Positions 4,978 through 11,803 of a stretch of 11,803 nucleotides of DNA are shown one piece after another. Under the pieces are notes generated by a model. The model ran no database searches. It worked only from the letters and a program-made list of their open reading frames with translations, and was not told the DNA's origin. How positions within the stretch are numbered: position 1 is the stretch's first letter; each line of letters begins with the position of its first letter. The stretch covers positions 1 to 11,803 of the forward strand of contig JAUYAJ010000185.1 of NCBI GenBank assembly GCA_030693565.1. Reading direction: 5' to 3'. A program made the translations under genes and the position numbers. Origin of the DNA: Rubrivivax sp. Its GTDB lineage: Bacteria > Pseudomonadota > Gammaproteobacteria > Burkholderiales > Burkholderiaceae_C.

Positions 4978-7383
4978 ATGCAAGTTTCACGACACAGCGG
5001 GCGTGCGCTCGTCTGGGGCCTGTCGGCCCTGACCCTGGCCAGTCTGGTTGGCTGCCTCAGCGCCGACCTGGAGCCGGCGCAGATTCGCACTTTGTCCAAT
5101 CGCGCCGACCTTGTCAGCGGCGGCGACGCCCTGGTCGAAATCAGCTTTCCCGCCGGCGCCAGTGCCGGGTCGCTGCGCATCACCGTCGACGGCCGCGACG
5201 TCACCTCCTCGTTCAGCGCCGGCAGTGATGGCCGCTACCTCGGGCTGCTGACCGGGCTGGCGGTGGGCGCCAATACGGTGGTGGTCGAAAACAACAGCAC
5301 GGCGACGACCTCGCTGGTGATCACCAACGCGCCGCGCCACGGGCCGGTGATGGCGGGTCCGCTGGTGACGCCTTTCTACTGCGCCACCACCATTCCGCAG
5401 GCCGTCAACGGCAACGTCCCGGCGTCCAACGCCAGTGGTCTGGCCGGCGCGCCGGACGCCAACTGCAACATCGCCGGCGAAGTCAAGCTCTACTACCGCA
5501 CGACGACGGCGGGCTGCACCTTCGGCATTCCCGACCCCAGCCCGTCGGTAGCGGCAACGGCGACGGCGCCGGCGACCAGCGCGACGCCGCCGGCCAACGC
5601 CTGCTTCAAGCCTTACACAGTGGGCACGGCGCCGTCCGACATGGCCAGCACGACGACCGACGCCGGCGTCACCATGCCTTACATCGTGCGTGTCGAGCGC
5701 GGCACCATGAACCGCGGCATCTACGACATCGCGGTGCTGGTTGACCCGGCCAGAGCGTGGACGGCGACCGCGCCGCAGGCCGGCTGGAACCGCAAGGTGG
5801 TGTTCAACTTCGGCGCGAGCACCGGGCAGCCACGGCGCCAGGCGCGGCCGGCAACCGCCTGGTCGGGCTCGGACAACGCGCTGTCGCGCGGCGTCATGGT
5901 GGTCGCCAACAGCATGACCGACTCGGCGCGCAACTCGAACCGCGTGCTGATGAGCGAAACCGTGATGATGATGAAGGAACACATCATCGACAGCTACGGT
6001 CCGATCCGCTTCACCATGGGCTCGGGCTGCTCGGGCGGCGCCATCAATTCGAACATGGCGGCGTCGATCCAGCCCGGCCTGCTCGACGGCATCACCACCA
6101 GCTGCACCTACCCCGATTCTGAAACCACCTCGATGGAGGTCGGCGACTGCGTGCTGCTGGTCGAGGCCTACCAGAAGCCGGCCTGGACGGCGCTGATGAC
6201 CGGGCAGACGCAGGCGCAGATCAACGCCCGCAAGGCGGCCATCAACGGCCATGCCGACCAGAGTGCCTGCCATGCGTGGGTCAATGCCTTTGGCAGCAAC
6301 GGCCGCGCCGGGCTGTATTTTTCGCGTCTGGTGAGCAACAACACCACCGGCGTCATCACCCAGGGCACGGCGGCGGTCAACAACTGCGAGCTGCCCAACA
6401 GCGCCGTCTACGACCCGGCCAACGCCAGCACCACGGCCAGCCTGCCGCGCTGCAACGCCTGGAGCTGGGGCGAGTCGATCTGGGGCAAGGTGCCGGGCTC
6501 GACGGCGGCGCTGGACACGCGTGACAACGTCGGCGTGCAATACGGCTTGCGGGCCTTGCAGGCGACCAGCATCAGCGCTGAGGAGTTCGTCACCCTCAAC
6601 GAACTGGTGGGCGGCATCGACCGCGACTCGACACCGCGCGCCGCGCGCTCGGTGGCCGACACCGCGGCGCTGGAAATCGCCTACCGCGCGGGCATCGTTG
6701 CCAGCGGCAGGAATCTGGCCAAGACCGCGATCATCGACTTGCGTGGCTGGGATGACTCCAACATCACGGTGCCGCCGGGCGGCAGCGCGCCGTCGGCGCC
6801 GATCCACCATGTCTGGTTCAGCTTCGGCATCCGCGACCGCATCGTCGCCGACGCCGGCGACGCCAACAACCAGGCGCTGTGGCGTTTTGCGCGCACCGGC
6901 CTGGGGGCGCCGGGGACGATGACGCTGGATGCGTTCAACACCATGGACCAGTGGCTGACGGCGCTGAAAGCCGACAGCGGCGCCGGCACGCTCGAAGCCA
7001 AGGTGCGGCGCAACCGCCCGGCCGGCAGCGCCGACTTCTGCCTGCTGCCCGGCGACGCCACCCAGACCGTCAAGGTGACCGACGCCGCCGTCTGTGATGC
7101 CGACCCCTTCCTCAAGCCCTCGCTGTCGCCGCGCCAGGTGGCGGGTGGGCCGCGCGCCGAGCATGTGCTGAAGTGCCAGCTCAAGGCCTTGGCACGCAGC
7201 GACTACGCGGCGGGTCTGTTCAGCGACCCCCAGTGGGCCCGTCTGCAGGCGGTGTTCAGCGGAGGCGTATGCGACTGGAGCAAGCCCGGTGTGGGCCAGC
7301 AGGCGGCTGTCGGACCGCTGACATTCAAGGCCGGCCCTGGCGGCCAGCCGCTGCCCAGCGAGCCGGTGTCAGCGCGGCGCTGA
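4978..7383 (+). CDS. Predicted lipoprotein alpha/beta-hydrolase, DUF6351-like
   Basis: This 801-residue protein has a lipoprotein signal, with hydrophobic ALVWGLSALTLASL followed by lipobox LVGC, so Cys26 should be lipidated; +2 Leu suggests the outer membrane. Residues about 30-118 look like an all-beta, Ig-like domain. A Thr/Ala/Pro-rich low-complexity insert follows at about 188-212. The main domain carries GSGCSGG at 348-354, whose GxSxG elbow (Gly350-Cys-Ser352-Gly-Gly354) resembles the GCS-x-GG elbow of tannase/feruloyl-esterase-like hydrolases. LRGWDD (Asp592/593) and IHH (His610/611) are candidate acid and base residues, assigned only by order. I recall this layout as DUF6351, a family without a known substrate. 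ACGGGGA six bases before the ATG supports the start. A strong hairpin follows the stop. Ester hydrolysis outside the cytoplasm is inferred; no substrate can be named. Confidence 0.82.
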   Translation: MQVSRHSGRALVWGLSALTLASLVGCLSADLEPAQIRTLSNRADLVSGGDALVEISFPAGASAGSLRITVDGRDVTSSFSAGSDGRYLGLLTGLAVGANTVVVENNSTATTSLVITNAPRHGPVMAGPLVTPFYCATTIPQAVNGNVPASNASGLAGAPDANCNIAGEVKLYYRTTTAGCTFGIPDPSPSVAATATAPATSATPPANACFKPYTVGTAPSDMASTTTDAGVTMPYIVRVERGTMNRGIYDIAVLVDPARAWTATAPQAGWNRKVVFNFGASTGQPRRQARPATAWSGSDNALSRGVMVVANSMTDSARNSNRVLMSETVMMMKEHIIDSYGPIRFTMGSGCSGGAINSNMAASIQPGLLDGITTSCTYPDSETTSMEVGDCVLLVEAYQKPAWTALMTGQTQAQINARKAAINGHADQSACHAWVNAFGSNGRAGLYFSRLVSNNTTGVITQGTAAVNNCELPNSAVYDPANASTTASLPRCNAWSWGESIWGKVPGSTAALDTRDNVGVQYGLRALQATSISAEEFVTLNELVGGIDRDSTPRAARSVADTAALEIAYRAGIVASGRNLAKTAIIDLRGWDDSNITVPPGGSAPSAPIHHVWFSFGIRDRIVADAGDANNQALWRFARTGLGAPGTMTLDAFNTMDQWLTALKADSGAGTLEAKVRRNRPAGSADFCLLPGDATQTVKVTDAAVCDADPFLKPSLSPRQVAGGPRAEHVLKCQLKALARSDYAAGLFSDPQWARLQAVFSGGVCDWSKPGVGQQAAVGPLTFKAGPGGQPLPSEPVSARR

Positions 7384-7434
7384 TGGTGCTTGCCGCGGTC
7401 GGCGCGCACAGCCGGCGCGGCGGCGCAAGCAAGA

Positions 7435-7458
7435 CGGCCCGGCAGTGCTGCCGGGCCG
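7435..7458. terminator. Probable bidirectional terminator between convergent hydrolase and transglutaminase genes
   Basis: CGGCCCGGCAG (7435-7445) and CTGCCGGGCCG (7448-7458) form a perfect 11-base inverted repeat with only a TG between them; in RNA the loop would open to about four bases. Read on the minus strand the stem is followed by TCTTGCTTGC, a moderately T-rich tail, which favours termination of the transglutaminase transcript. On the plus strand the tail (GTCCTCGCCTT) is less T-rich. It sits 52 bases after the hydrolase stop and 42 bases beyond the transglutaminase stop. Confidence 0.68.
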
Positions 7459-7499
7459 GTCCTCGCCTTCGGCCGCAGGCGGTCGATCCGCCCCAGGTC

Positions 7500-8471
7500 T
7501 CAGCTTGACGCGGGCGCCTGCGCAGTCGCGCTCTCGCGGCGGTGCACCTTAACCTCGACATTCATGCTGACGAAGTCGCTGGCGTCGCCCGTCCATGAGC
7601 CGGCAACTGGCGCCGCTTGCTCGGGCGTGCGCGTGAACGCGACGCGGATCAGGTCGGTGCCGCCATAGAGCTCGTTGGTCGGGTCGAAAGGCACCCAGCC
7701 GGCGCCGGGCAGGAACACATGCAGCCAGGCATGGGTTGCGCCAGCGCCTTGGGTGCCACCGATGTCGCGGCTCTCGATGAGGTTGGCGCTTGCCGGGCCG
7801 ACTGCCGAGCCGGGCTGCGCGTCGGGCTTGTCGAGTGCTGCGTCGTAGATGTAGCCGGAGACAAAACGCGCTGCCAGGCCCAGGCCGCGCGCCGCCTCGA
7901 TCATCAGCAAGGCGAAGTCGCGGCAGGTGCCGGTGCGCAGTTCCAGCGTTTGCGCCGGCCGCTGGGTTCCCATCGTTTCGCGCGACGCGTAGGTGAAGTC
8001 GCTGCGGACGGCTTCGTTGATGTTGACCAGGATGTCGCGCGTGTGGGTGCGCCCGCGCACGGGTAGAAAGCTGGAGGCCCATTCGCGCACGACGGCGGCG
8101 TCATCCGGGTATTGCAGCGGGATGAAGCTCGACAAGTCGGTGCGGTCGTCGGCTGAATAGTCGAACGGGTAGAGCTTGGCCTCGGCAGCGATCGGCAGTT
8201 CGTGGTTCTGCACGCCATGGTGTTCGATCGCGAAGCGCGCGGTGAACTTCAGCATGTCGGCCGGCACCATCGGCTCGACGACGGCCACCGAGTTCGAGAA
8301 GACGTCGTGAATCCAGTGCTGCTTGCTGTGCGGGCTGACTTCCAGGCTGGCCGAGAGGACACGGATGTCGTGGGCAGCGCGCGGGTGGAAGGCGACGCGG
8401 TGGGTCGAGAATTCGACCGGGCGCGCGTAGCGGTAGGTCGTGACGTGCTCGACCTCGAGAATGATGGACAT
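7500..8471 (-). CDS. Transglutaminase-like cysteine protein with bacterial transglutaminase N-terminal domain
   Basis: The 323-residue protein starts with the beta-rich bacterial transglutaminase N domain (residues about 1-85; VEHVTTYRYARPVEFSTHRV is typical). A transglutaminase-core domain follows at about 140-270. The catalytic triad is visible: Cys183 in RTGTCRDFALLM, His247 in ATHAWLHVFLP, and Asp263 in WVPFDPTN. A Gly/Ala-rich loop of about 35 residues separates GYIYDAAL from the His motif. Proteins of this type lack a signal peptide, as here, and are annotated as cytosolic transglutaminase-like peptidases or amidases; most have no proven substrate. The ATG at 8471 gives the normal family N-terminus, though no clear Shine-Dalgarno precedes it. 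It lies 100 bases downstream of the glutaminase gene on the same strand, so the two may be co-transcribed. Confidence 0.92.
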   Translation of the reverse strand: MSIILEVEHVTTYRYARPVEFSTHRVAFHPRAAHDIRVLSASLEVSPHSKQHWIHDVFSNSVAVVEPMVPADMLKFTARFAIEHHGVQNHELPIAAEAKLYPFDYSADDRTDLSSFIPLQYPDDAAVVREWASSFLPVRGRTHTRDILVNINEAVRSDFTYASRETMGTQRPAQTLELRTGTCRDFALLMIEAARGLGLAARFVSGYIYDAALDKPDAQPGSAVGPASANLIESRDIGGTQGAGATHAWLHVFLPGAGWVPFDPTNELYGGTDLIRVAFTRTPEQAAPVAGSWTGDASDFVSMNVEVKVHRRESATAQAPASS

Positions 8472-8571
8472 CAGGGGTTGACTCTGGAGTTGCCGCCTTG
8501 GCAGGCAGCCGGGGCGTCACCGACGCGGACGCCCATTCTCGCTGCTGGCCAGCCGCCGCTGCGCCTGGCCG

Positions 8572-9486
8572 TCAGAACACCGACACACCGATCTGGGTGA
8601 CGAACAGTTCGAGCGCGCGCCGGCCGACGACCGAGTTGCCGGTGTCGTCCAGGCCTGGCGACCAGACGCAGATCGCCATCTGCTCGGGCACGATGGCGAC
8701 GATGCCGCCGCCGACGCCGCTCTTGCACGGCAGCCCGATGAGAAAGGCGAACTCGCCCGCGGCGTCGTAGGTGCCGCAGGTCAGCATCAGCGCGTTGACG
8801 CGCCGCGCCTGCCGCGGCGTCACGATGGTGTCGCCGGACAGCGGTTGCACCCCCTTGTTGGCCAGATAAGCGAAAGCGCGCGCCAATTGCGTGCAGCTCA
8901 GCGCCAGCGCGCATTGATGGAAATAAACGTCGAGCACCGCGTCGACGTCGTTGCCGATGCGGCCGAAGCTCTTCATGAAGTTGGCCAGCGCGGCGTTGCG
9001 AAAGCCAGCCTGGCGCTCGGAGGCCGCGACTTCGGCGTCGAACGCAACCGCGTCGCCGCACAGCCGCTGCGCCAGTTGCAGCAAGGCCTGGCGCGGGTCG
9101 GCAAAGGCCGAGCACAGCAGGTCGGCAACGCCGATTGCGCCGGCATTGATGAAGGGGTTGCGCGGTTTGCCGTGCTCGTGTTCCAGCTGGATCAGCGAGT
9201 TGAAGGGGTCGCCTGAGGGTTCCCGGCCCACTTGATCCCAGACGGCGGCCCCGATCTGCTGCAAGGCCAGCGTCAGCCCCAGGACCTTGGACAGGCTCTG
9301 GATCGAGAACGGCGTTGCCGCCGCGCCGACGCCGTACTGCTGGCCGTCGACCGTGCACACCGCCATGCCGAACTGGGCCGCAGGGACGCGGGCCAGCGCC
9401 GGGATGTAGTCCGCCACCTTGCCGTCGCCGATCTGCGGGCGGATCTCGGCATAGACGGCGTCCAGGGCAGCTTGACAGTCGATCAC
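8572..9486 (-). CDS. glsA: Glutaminase (serine-dependent beta-lactamase fold, GlsA family)
   Basis: The enzyme hydrolyses L-glutamine to L-glutamate and ammonia. The family's catalytic S-x-x-K reads SIQSLSKV, with Ser64 and Lys67 close to the numbering in E. coli homologues. Other family marks are KPRNPFINAGAI, FMKSFGRIGNDVDAVLDVYF, the LTCGTYDAAGEFAF stretch and KSGVGGGIVAIVP, all intact. GTG at 9486 was chosen because it gives 304 residues (E. coli glutaminases are about 308-310) and has AAGGA five bases upstream (9492-9496). The frame stays open to an ATG at 9609, but that extension is Pro/Arg-rich and crosses the intergenic region. It is divergent from the GGDEF-like gene across 164 bases, in which I see no firm promoter. 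It precedes the transglutaminase-like gene. Confidence 0.95.
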   Translation of the reverse strand: MIDCQAALDAVYAEIRPQIGDGKVADYIPALARVPAAQFGMAVCTVDGQQYGVGAAATPFSIQSLSKVLGLTLALQQIGAAVWDQVGREPSGDPFNSLIQLEHEHGKPRNPFINAGAIGVADLLCSAFADPRQALLQLAQRLCGDAVAFDAEVAASERQAGFRNAALANFMKSFGRIGNDVDAVLDVYFHQCALALSCTQLARAFAYLANKGVQPLSGDTIVTPRQARRVNALMLTCGTYDAAGEFAFLIGLPCKSGVGGGIVAIVPEQMAICVWSPGLDDTGNSVVGRRALELFVTQIGVSVF

Positions 9487-9491
9487 AGGAA

Positions 9492-9496
9492 TCCTT
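9492..9496 (-). promoter_or_regulatory. Ribosome binding site deciding the GTG start of the glutaminase
   Basis: AAGGA on the minus strand ends five bases before GTG 9486. It is the clearest Shine-Dalgarno in this part of the window and argues against the longer ATG start at 9609. Confidence 0.7.
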
Positions 9497-9650
9497 GGTC
9501 TGGGCGCGGGGGCGGCGAATTGGCCCCAGGTTGCGCACGTCGCTGCGCTCGACGACCCGGGCCCGCGGGGCGCCGAGCATACCCGGGTGGTCTCGCGCTG
9601 CGGGCACAATGGCCAGGCGGTGCATCGTGCATTCTGGAAAGCGACGGCCT

Positions 9651-10577
9651 GTGACAGTTCCGTACCGGATCCTCATCGTCGGCGGCATGCCGGCCGACCT
9701 GGCGGCGACGCCTTATGGGCCGTTCGCGGTCAGCGTCTGTGAGTCCTTGGCAGCGGCCGCCGAGCAACTCGGCCTGGCCCCTCCTGACGCCGTGCTGCTG
9801 CAGCTGGACGACGCTGCGGCACTGGCGGCGCTGGCGTCGTGGCCGGCGCTGACGCACGCGGTGCTGGACGCCGCCGTTGTCGTCACCGCGCCAGCGCCCG
9901 ACGCCGCCGCCACGCTGGCCTTGCTGGCGCTGGGCGTGCAGGACTTGCTGCCCGCCGAAGAGCTGCAGGCGGCCACGCTGGCGCGCGTGCTGCGGCTGGC
10001 GATCGAACGCAAGCGCATCGAACTGGTGGCGCGCAAAGCCTGGGCCATCGACCTGTCCACCGGCTTGCCCAACCGCGCCCAGTTGCTCGAGCACATGGGC
10101 CATCTGCTGGCGCTGCGCGAGCGCGAGCCGGCGCCGATGGCGCTGATCGTGCTGCGCGTCAGCGGCTTGGGCGCGGTCGGCGCGGCGATGGGCAGCGAGG
10201 CGGCCAACGTGCTGCGCCGCAAGGCGGCGGTGCGGCTGCGCGCGGCGCTGCGCGCCAGTGACGTCGTCGCCGCCATCGGCGCCGACGCCTACGCCGTGCT
10301 GCTGGCCTGGATCGACGCCCCGACCGACGGCGAGCGCGTCGCTGCCAAGCTTGCCCATGCGCTGGCGCGGCCGTTCAAGGTGGCGGGCCGCGAGCAGACG
10401 CTGGTGGTCAGCCAAGGGCTGGCGTCATACCCTGAACATGGCCGCGAGGCCGATGCCTTGCTGCGCCGGGCGCTGGCTCAAGCCAGCGCCAGTGCCGGTG
10501 TCGGTCAGATGCGTCCGGCGCGCGCCGCCGACCGCGGCCTGGCCGCGGCAGCCAACGACGACGAAGCCAAGCCCTGA
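9651..10577 (+). CDS. Degenerate receiver-GGDEF domain protein, probably catalytically inactive
   Basis: The 308-residue protein has a receiver-like fold at about 1-115 (YRILIVGG, PDAVLLQL, VVVTAP, GVQDLLPAEEL). Gln51 stands where the phosphoacceptor Asp of a D-L-V-L-L-D-L strand is expected, and the N-terminal acidic pair is missing. The linker IERKRIELVARKAW leads to a GGDEF domain at about 130-280 that keeps DLSTGLPNR (134-142). Its signature is GADAY (210-214) instead of GGDEF, and the metal-binding Asp strand reads LRVSGL, so cyclase activity is unlikely. R-A-S-D (201-204) has the exact spacing of an inhibitory I-site, leaving c-di-GMP binding possible. GTG 9651 follows GGAAAG by ten bases; GTG 9627 and ATG 9609 are in-frame alternatives. 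The stop lies one base from the convergent dehydrogenase stop. Confidence 0.82.
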   Translation: MTVPYRILIVGGMPADLAATPYGPFAVSVCESLAAAAEQLGLAPPDAVLLQLDDAAALAALASWPALTHAVLDAAVVVTAPAPDAAATLALLALGVQDLLPAEELQAATLARVLRLAIERKRIELVARKAWAIDLSTGLPNRAQLLEHMGHLLALREREPAPMALIVLRVSGLGAVGAAMGSEAANVLRRKAAVRLRAALRASDVVAAIGADAYAVLLAWIDAPTDGERVAAKLAHALARPFKVAGREQTLVVSQGLASYPEHGREADALLRRALAQASASAGVGQMRPARAADRGLAAAANDDEAKP

Positions 10578-10578
10578 A

Positions 10579-11803
10579 TCAGCGCTGGATGTCGCCCAGG
10601 CAGAGGTACTTGAGCTCGACGTAGTCGTCGATGCCCTGGCGCCCACCCTCGCGGCCCAGTCCGCTTTGCTTGACGCCGCCGAATGGCACTTCGGCGGTCG
10701 AGATCAAGCCGGTGTTGATGCCCACCATGCCGAATTCCAGCGCTTCGCCGACACGGAAGATGCGGCCGATGTCGCGGCTGTAGAAATAGCTGGCGAGGCC
10801 AAATTCGGTGGCGTTGGCCAGTTCGATGACCTCGGCTTCGCTGTGAAATCGCTGCACCGGCGCCACCGGGCCGAAGGTCTCTTCCTTCGCGCACAGCATG
10901 TCGGCGCTGACGTCGGCCAGCACCGCCGGGGTGTAGAAGCGCTCGCCCTGGCGCTGGCCGCCGACCACCAGCCGCGCGCCTTTGGCCAGGGCGTCGGCGA
11001 CATGGGCCTGGACCTTGGCGATGGCCGCGTCGTCGATCATCGGGCCCTGGTGGACGCCTGCTTCGAAGCCGCTGCCGACCTGGATCGCGCCGGCTTTGGC
11101 GGCCAGCTTGGCGACGAATTCGTCGTAGACGGCATCGTGAACGTAGAAGCGGTTGGCGCAGACGCAGGTCTGGCCGGCGTTGCGGTACTTGCTGATCATC
11201 GCGCCCTCGACGGCGCTGTCGATGTCGGCGTCGTCGAAGACGATGAAGGGCGCGTTGCCGCCGAGTTCCAGGCTCAGCTTCTTGATGCTGGGCGCGCATT
11301 GGCGGGCCAGGATGCGGCCGACTTCGGTCGAGCCTGTGAACGACAGATGGCGCACGGTGTCGCTGCTGCACAGCACGTCGCCGATGGCGATCGAGTTCTC
11401 GGCGTCGGCGCAGAGCACATTCAGCACCCCAGCGGGCATGCCGGCGCGCTGCGCCAGTTCGGCCACGGCCAGCGCCGACAACGGGGTTTGCTCGGCCGGC
11501 TTGATGATCACCGGGCAGCCGGCGGCCAGCGCCGGCGCCACCTTGCGCGTGATCATCGCGATCGGGAAGTTCCACGGCGTGATCGCCGCGCAGACGCCGA
11601 TCGGCTGCTTGATGACCAGGTAGCGCTTGTTGTTGTCGGTGGTCGGGATGGTTTCACCGTAGCTGCGGCGCGCTTCTTCGGCGAACCACTCGACGAAGCT
11701 GGCGCCGTAGATCACCTCGCCGCGCGCCTCGGCCAGCGGCTTGCCTTGCTCGGCGGTCATGATGCGCGCCAGGTCGTCGGCATGCTGGTGCAGCAAGGCG
11801 AAC
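10579..11803 (-). CDS. gabD: NAD(P)-dependent succinate-semialdehyde dehydrogenase (GabD type), partial at the N-terminus
   Basis: This aldehyde dehydrogenase oxidises succinate semialdehyde to succinate, the last step of GABA degradation. The frame is open to the right edge, where it reads F-A-L-L-H-Q-H, an internal family segment; roughly 75-80 N-terminal residues are missing. The visible part has AEQGKPLAEARGE, ITPWNFPIAMITRK with KPAEQTPLSA for cofactor binding, FTGSTEVGR, LELGGNAP with the general-base Glu (codon 11266-11268), NAGQTCVCANRF with the nucleophile Cys (codon 11164-11166), and EETFGPVAP. The end, PFGGVKQSGLGREGG...GIDDYVELKYLCLG, is characteristic of GabD rather than of other aldehyde dehydrogenases; glutarate-semialdehyde dehydrogenase remains an alternative. 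It converges on the GGDEF-like gene with a single base between the stops. Confidence 0.93.
   Translation of the reverse strand, partial: FALLHQHADDLARIMTAEQGKPLAEARGEVIYGASFVEWFAEEARRSYGETIPTTDNNKRYLVIKQPIGVCAAITPWNFPIAMITRKVAPALAAGCPVIIKPAEQTPLSALAVAELAQRAGMPAGVLNVLCADAENSIAIGDVLCSSDTVRHLSFTGSTEVGRILARQCAPSIKKLSLELGGNAPFIVFDDADIDSAVEGAMISKYRNAGQTCVCANRFYVHDAVYDEFVAKLAAKAGAIQVGSGFEAGVHQGPMIDDAAIAKVQAHVADALAKGARLVVGGQRQGERFYTPAVLADVSADMLCAKEETFGPVAPVQRFHSEAEVIELANATEFGLASYFYSRDIGRIFRVGEALEFGMVGINTGLISTAEVPFGGVKQSGLGREGGRQGIDDYVELKYLCLGDIQR

Noticed and set aside
5541..5612. Thr/Ala/Pro-rich tract in the hydrolase gene as a tandem DNA repeat
   Set aside because: It is low-complexity protein sequence built from variable GCG/ACG/GCC codons; no repeating DNA unit of constant length is seen.
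4987..7164. 725-codon open frame on the minus strand opposite the lipoprotein hydrolase
   Set aside because: Its composition is dominated by Arg, Gly, Val, His and Ala in a repetitive pattern typical of antisense frames in GC-rich genes. It has no recognisable domain, and the plus-strand gene has a signal peptide, motifs and a ribosome binding site.
8512..8534. GGGCGTC...GACGCCC inverted repeat between glutaminase and transglutaminase genes as a terminator
   Set aside because: The stem is only seven bases with a nine-base loop and no T run follows on either strand. Such repeats are expected by chance at this GC content.
9487..9609. N-terminal extension of the glutaminase to an ATG at 9609
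   Set aside because: The added residues are Pro/Arg/Cys-rich and unlike the family. GTG 9486 has AAGGA at ideal spacing and gives the normal length.

Overview
The window is GC-rich, densely packed chromosomal DNA. The gene content suggests a Burkholderiales-type betaproteobacterium: a TrmB with the N-terminal IRSFV/R-x-GR signature, a DUF6351-like secreted lipoprotein, a DUF6515-like protein and a receiver-GGDEF relic. This placement is inferred from protein resemblance only. No mobile element, CRISPR array or phage gene is visible. Several genes use non-ATG starts (TTG for uppP and trmB, GTG for the glutaminase and the GGDEF gene).

Layout. On the left (1-1702, minus strand) a TetR repressor gene overlaps, by ATGA, the gene for an RND-type periplasmic adaptor that runs off the left edge. 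A near-consensus promoter with a palindromic operator just downstream of its -10 box precedes tetR, a clear autorepressed efflux operon. Facing away from it is uppP (undecaprenyl-diphosphate phosphatase, 1771-2628, plus strand), whose 3' end overlaps convergent trmB (tRNA m7G46 methyltransferase). Upstream of trmB on the same strand lie two small envelope proteins, a glycine-zipper lipoprotein and a DUF6515-like exported protein. They share a split, two-cysteine module. A tRNA-Gly(CCC) gene follows (4767-4840, plus strand), then a large predicted lipoprotein hydrolase with a GCSGG nucleophile elbow (4978-7383).

On the right, a strong hairpin separates the hydrolase from convergent minus-strand genes for a transglutaminase-like cysteine protein (7500-8471) and a serine-dependent glutaminase (8572-9486). 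Divergent from the glutaminase is a protein with a degenerate receiver and a degenerate GGDEF domain that keeps an RxxD I-site (9651-10577). It ends one base from the stop of a GabD-type succinate-semialdehyde dehydrogenase (10579-11803), which is cut by the right edge.

Most genes are housekeeping or ordinary accessory functions. The items most worth a second look are the promoter/operator architecture, the paired cysteine-module envelope proteins, the catalytically dead GGDEF protein with a retained I-site, and the uncharacterised lipoprotein hydrolase. I did not find convincing evidence of a wholly new multi-gene system.
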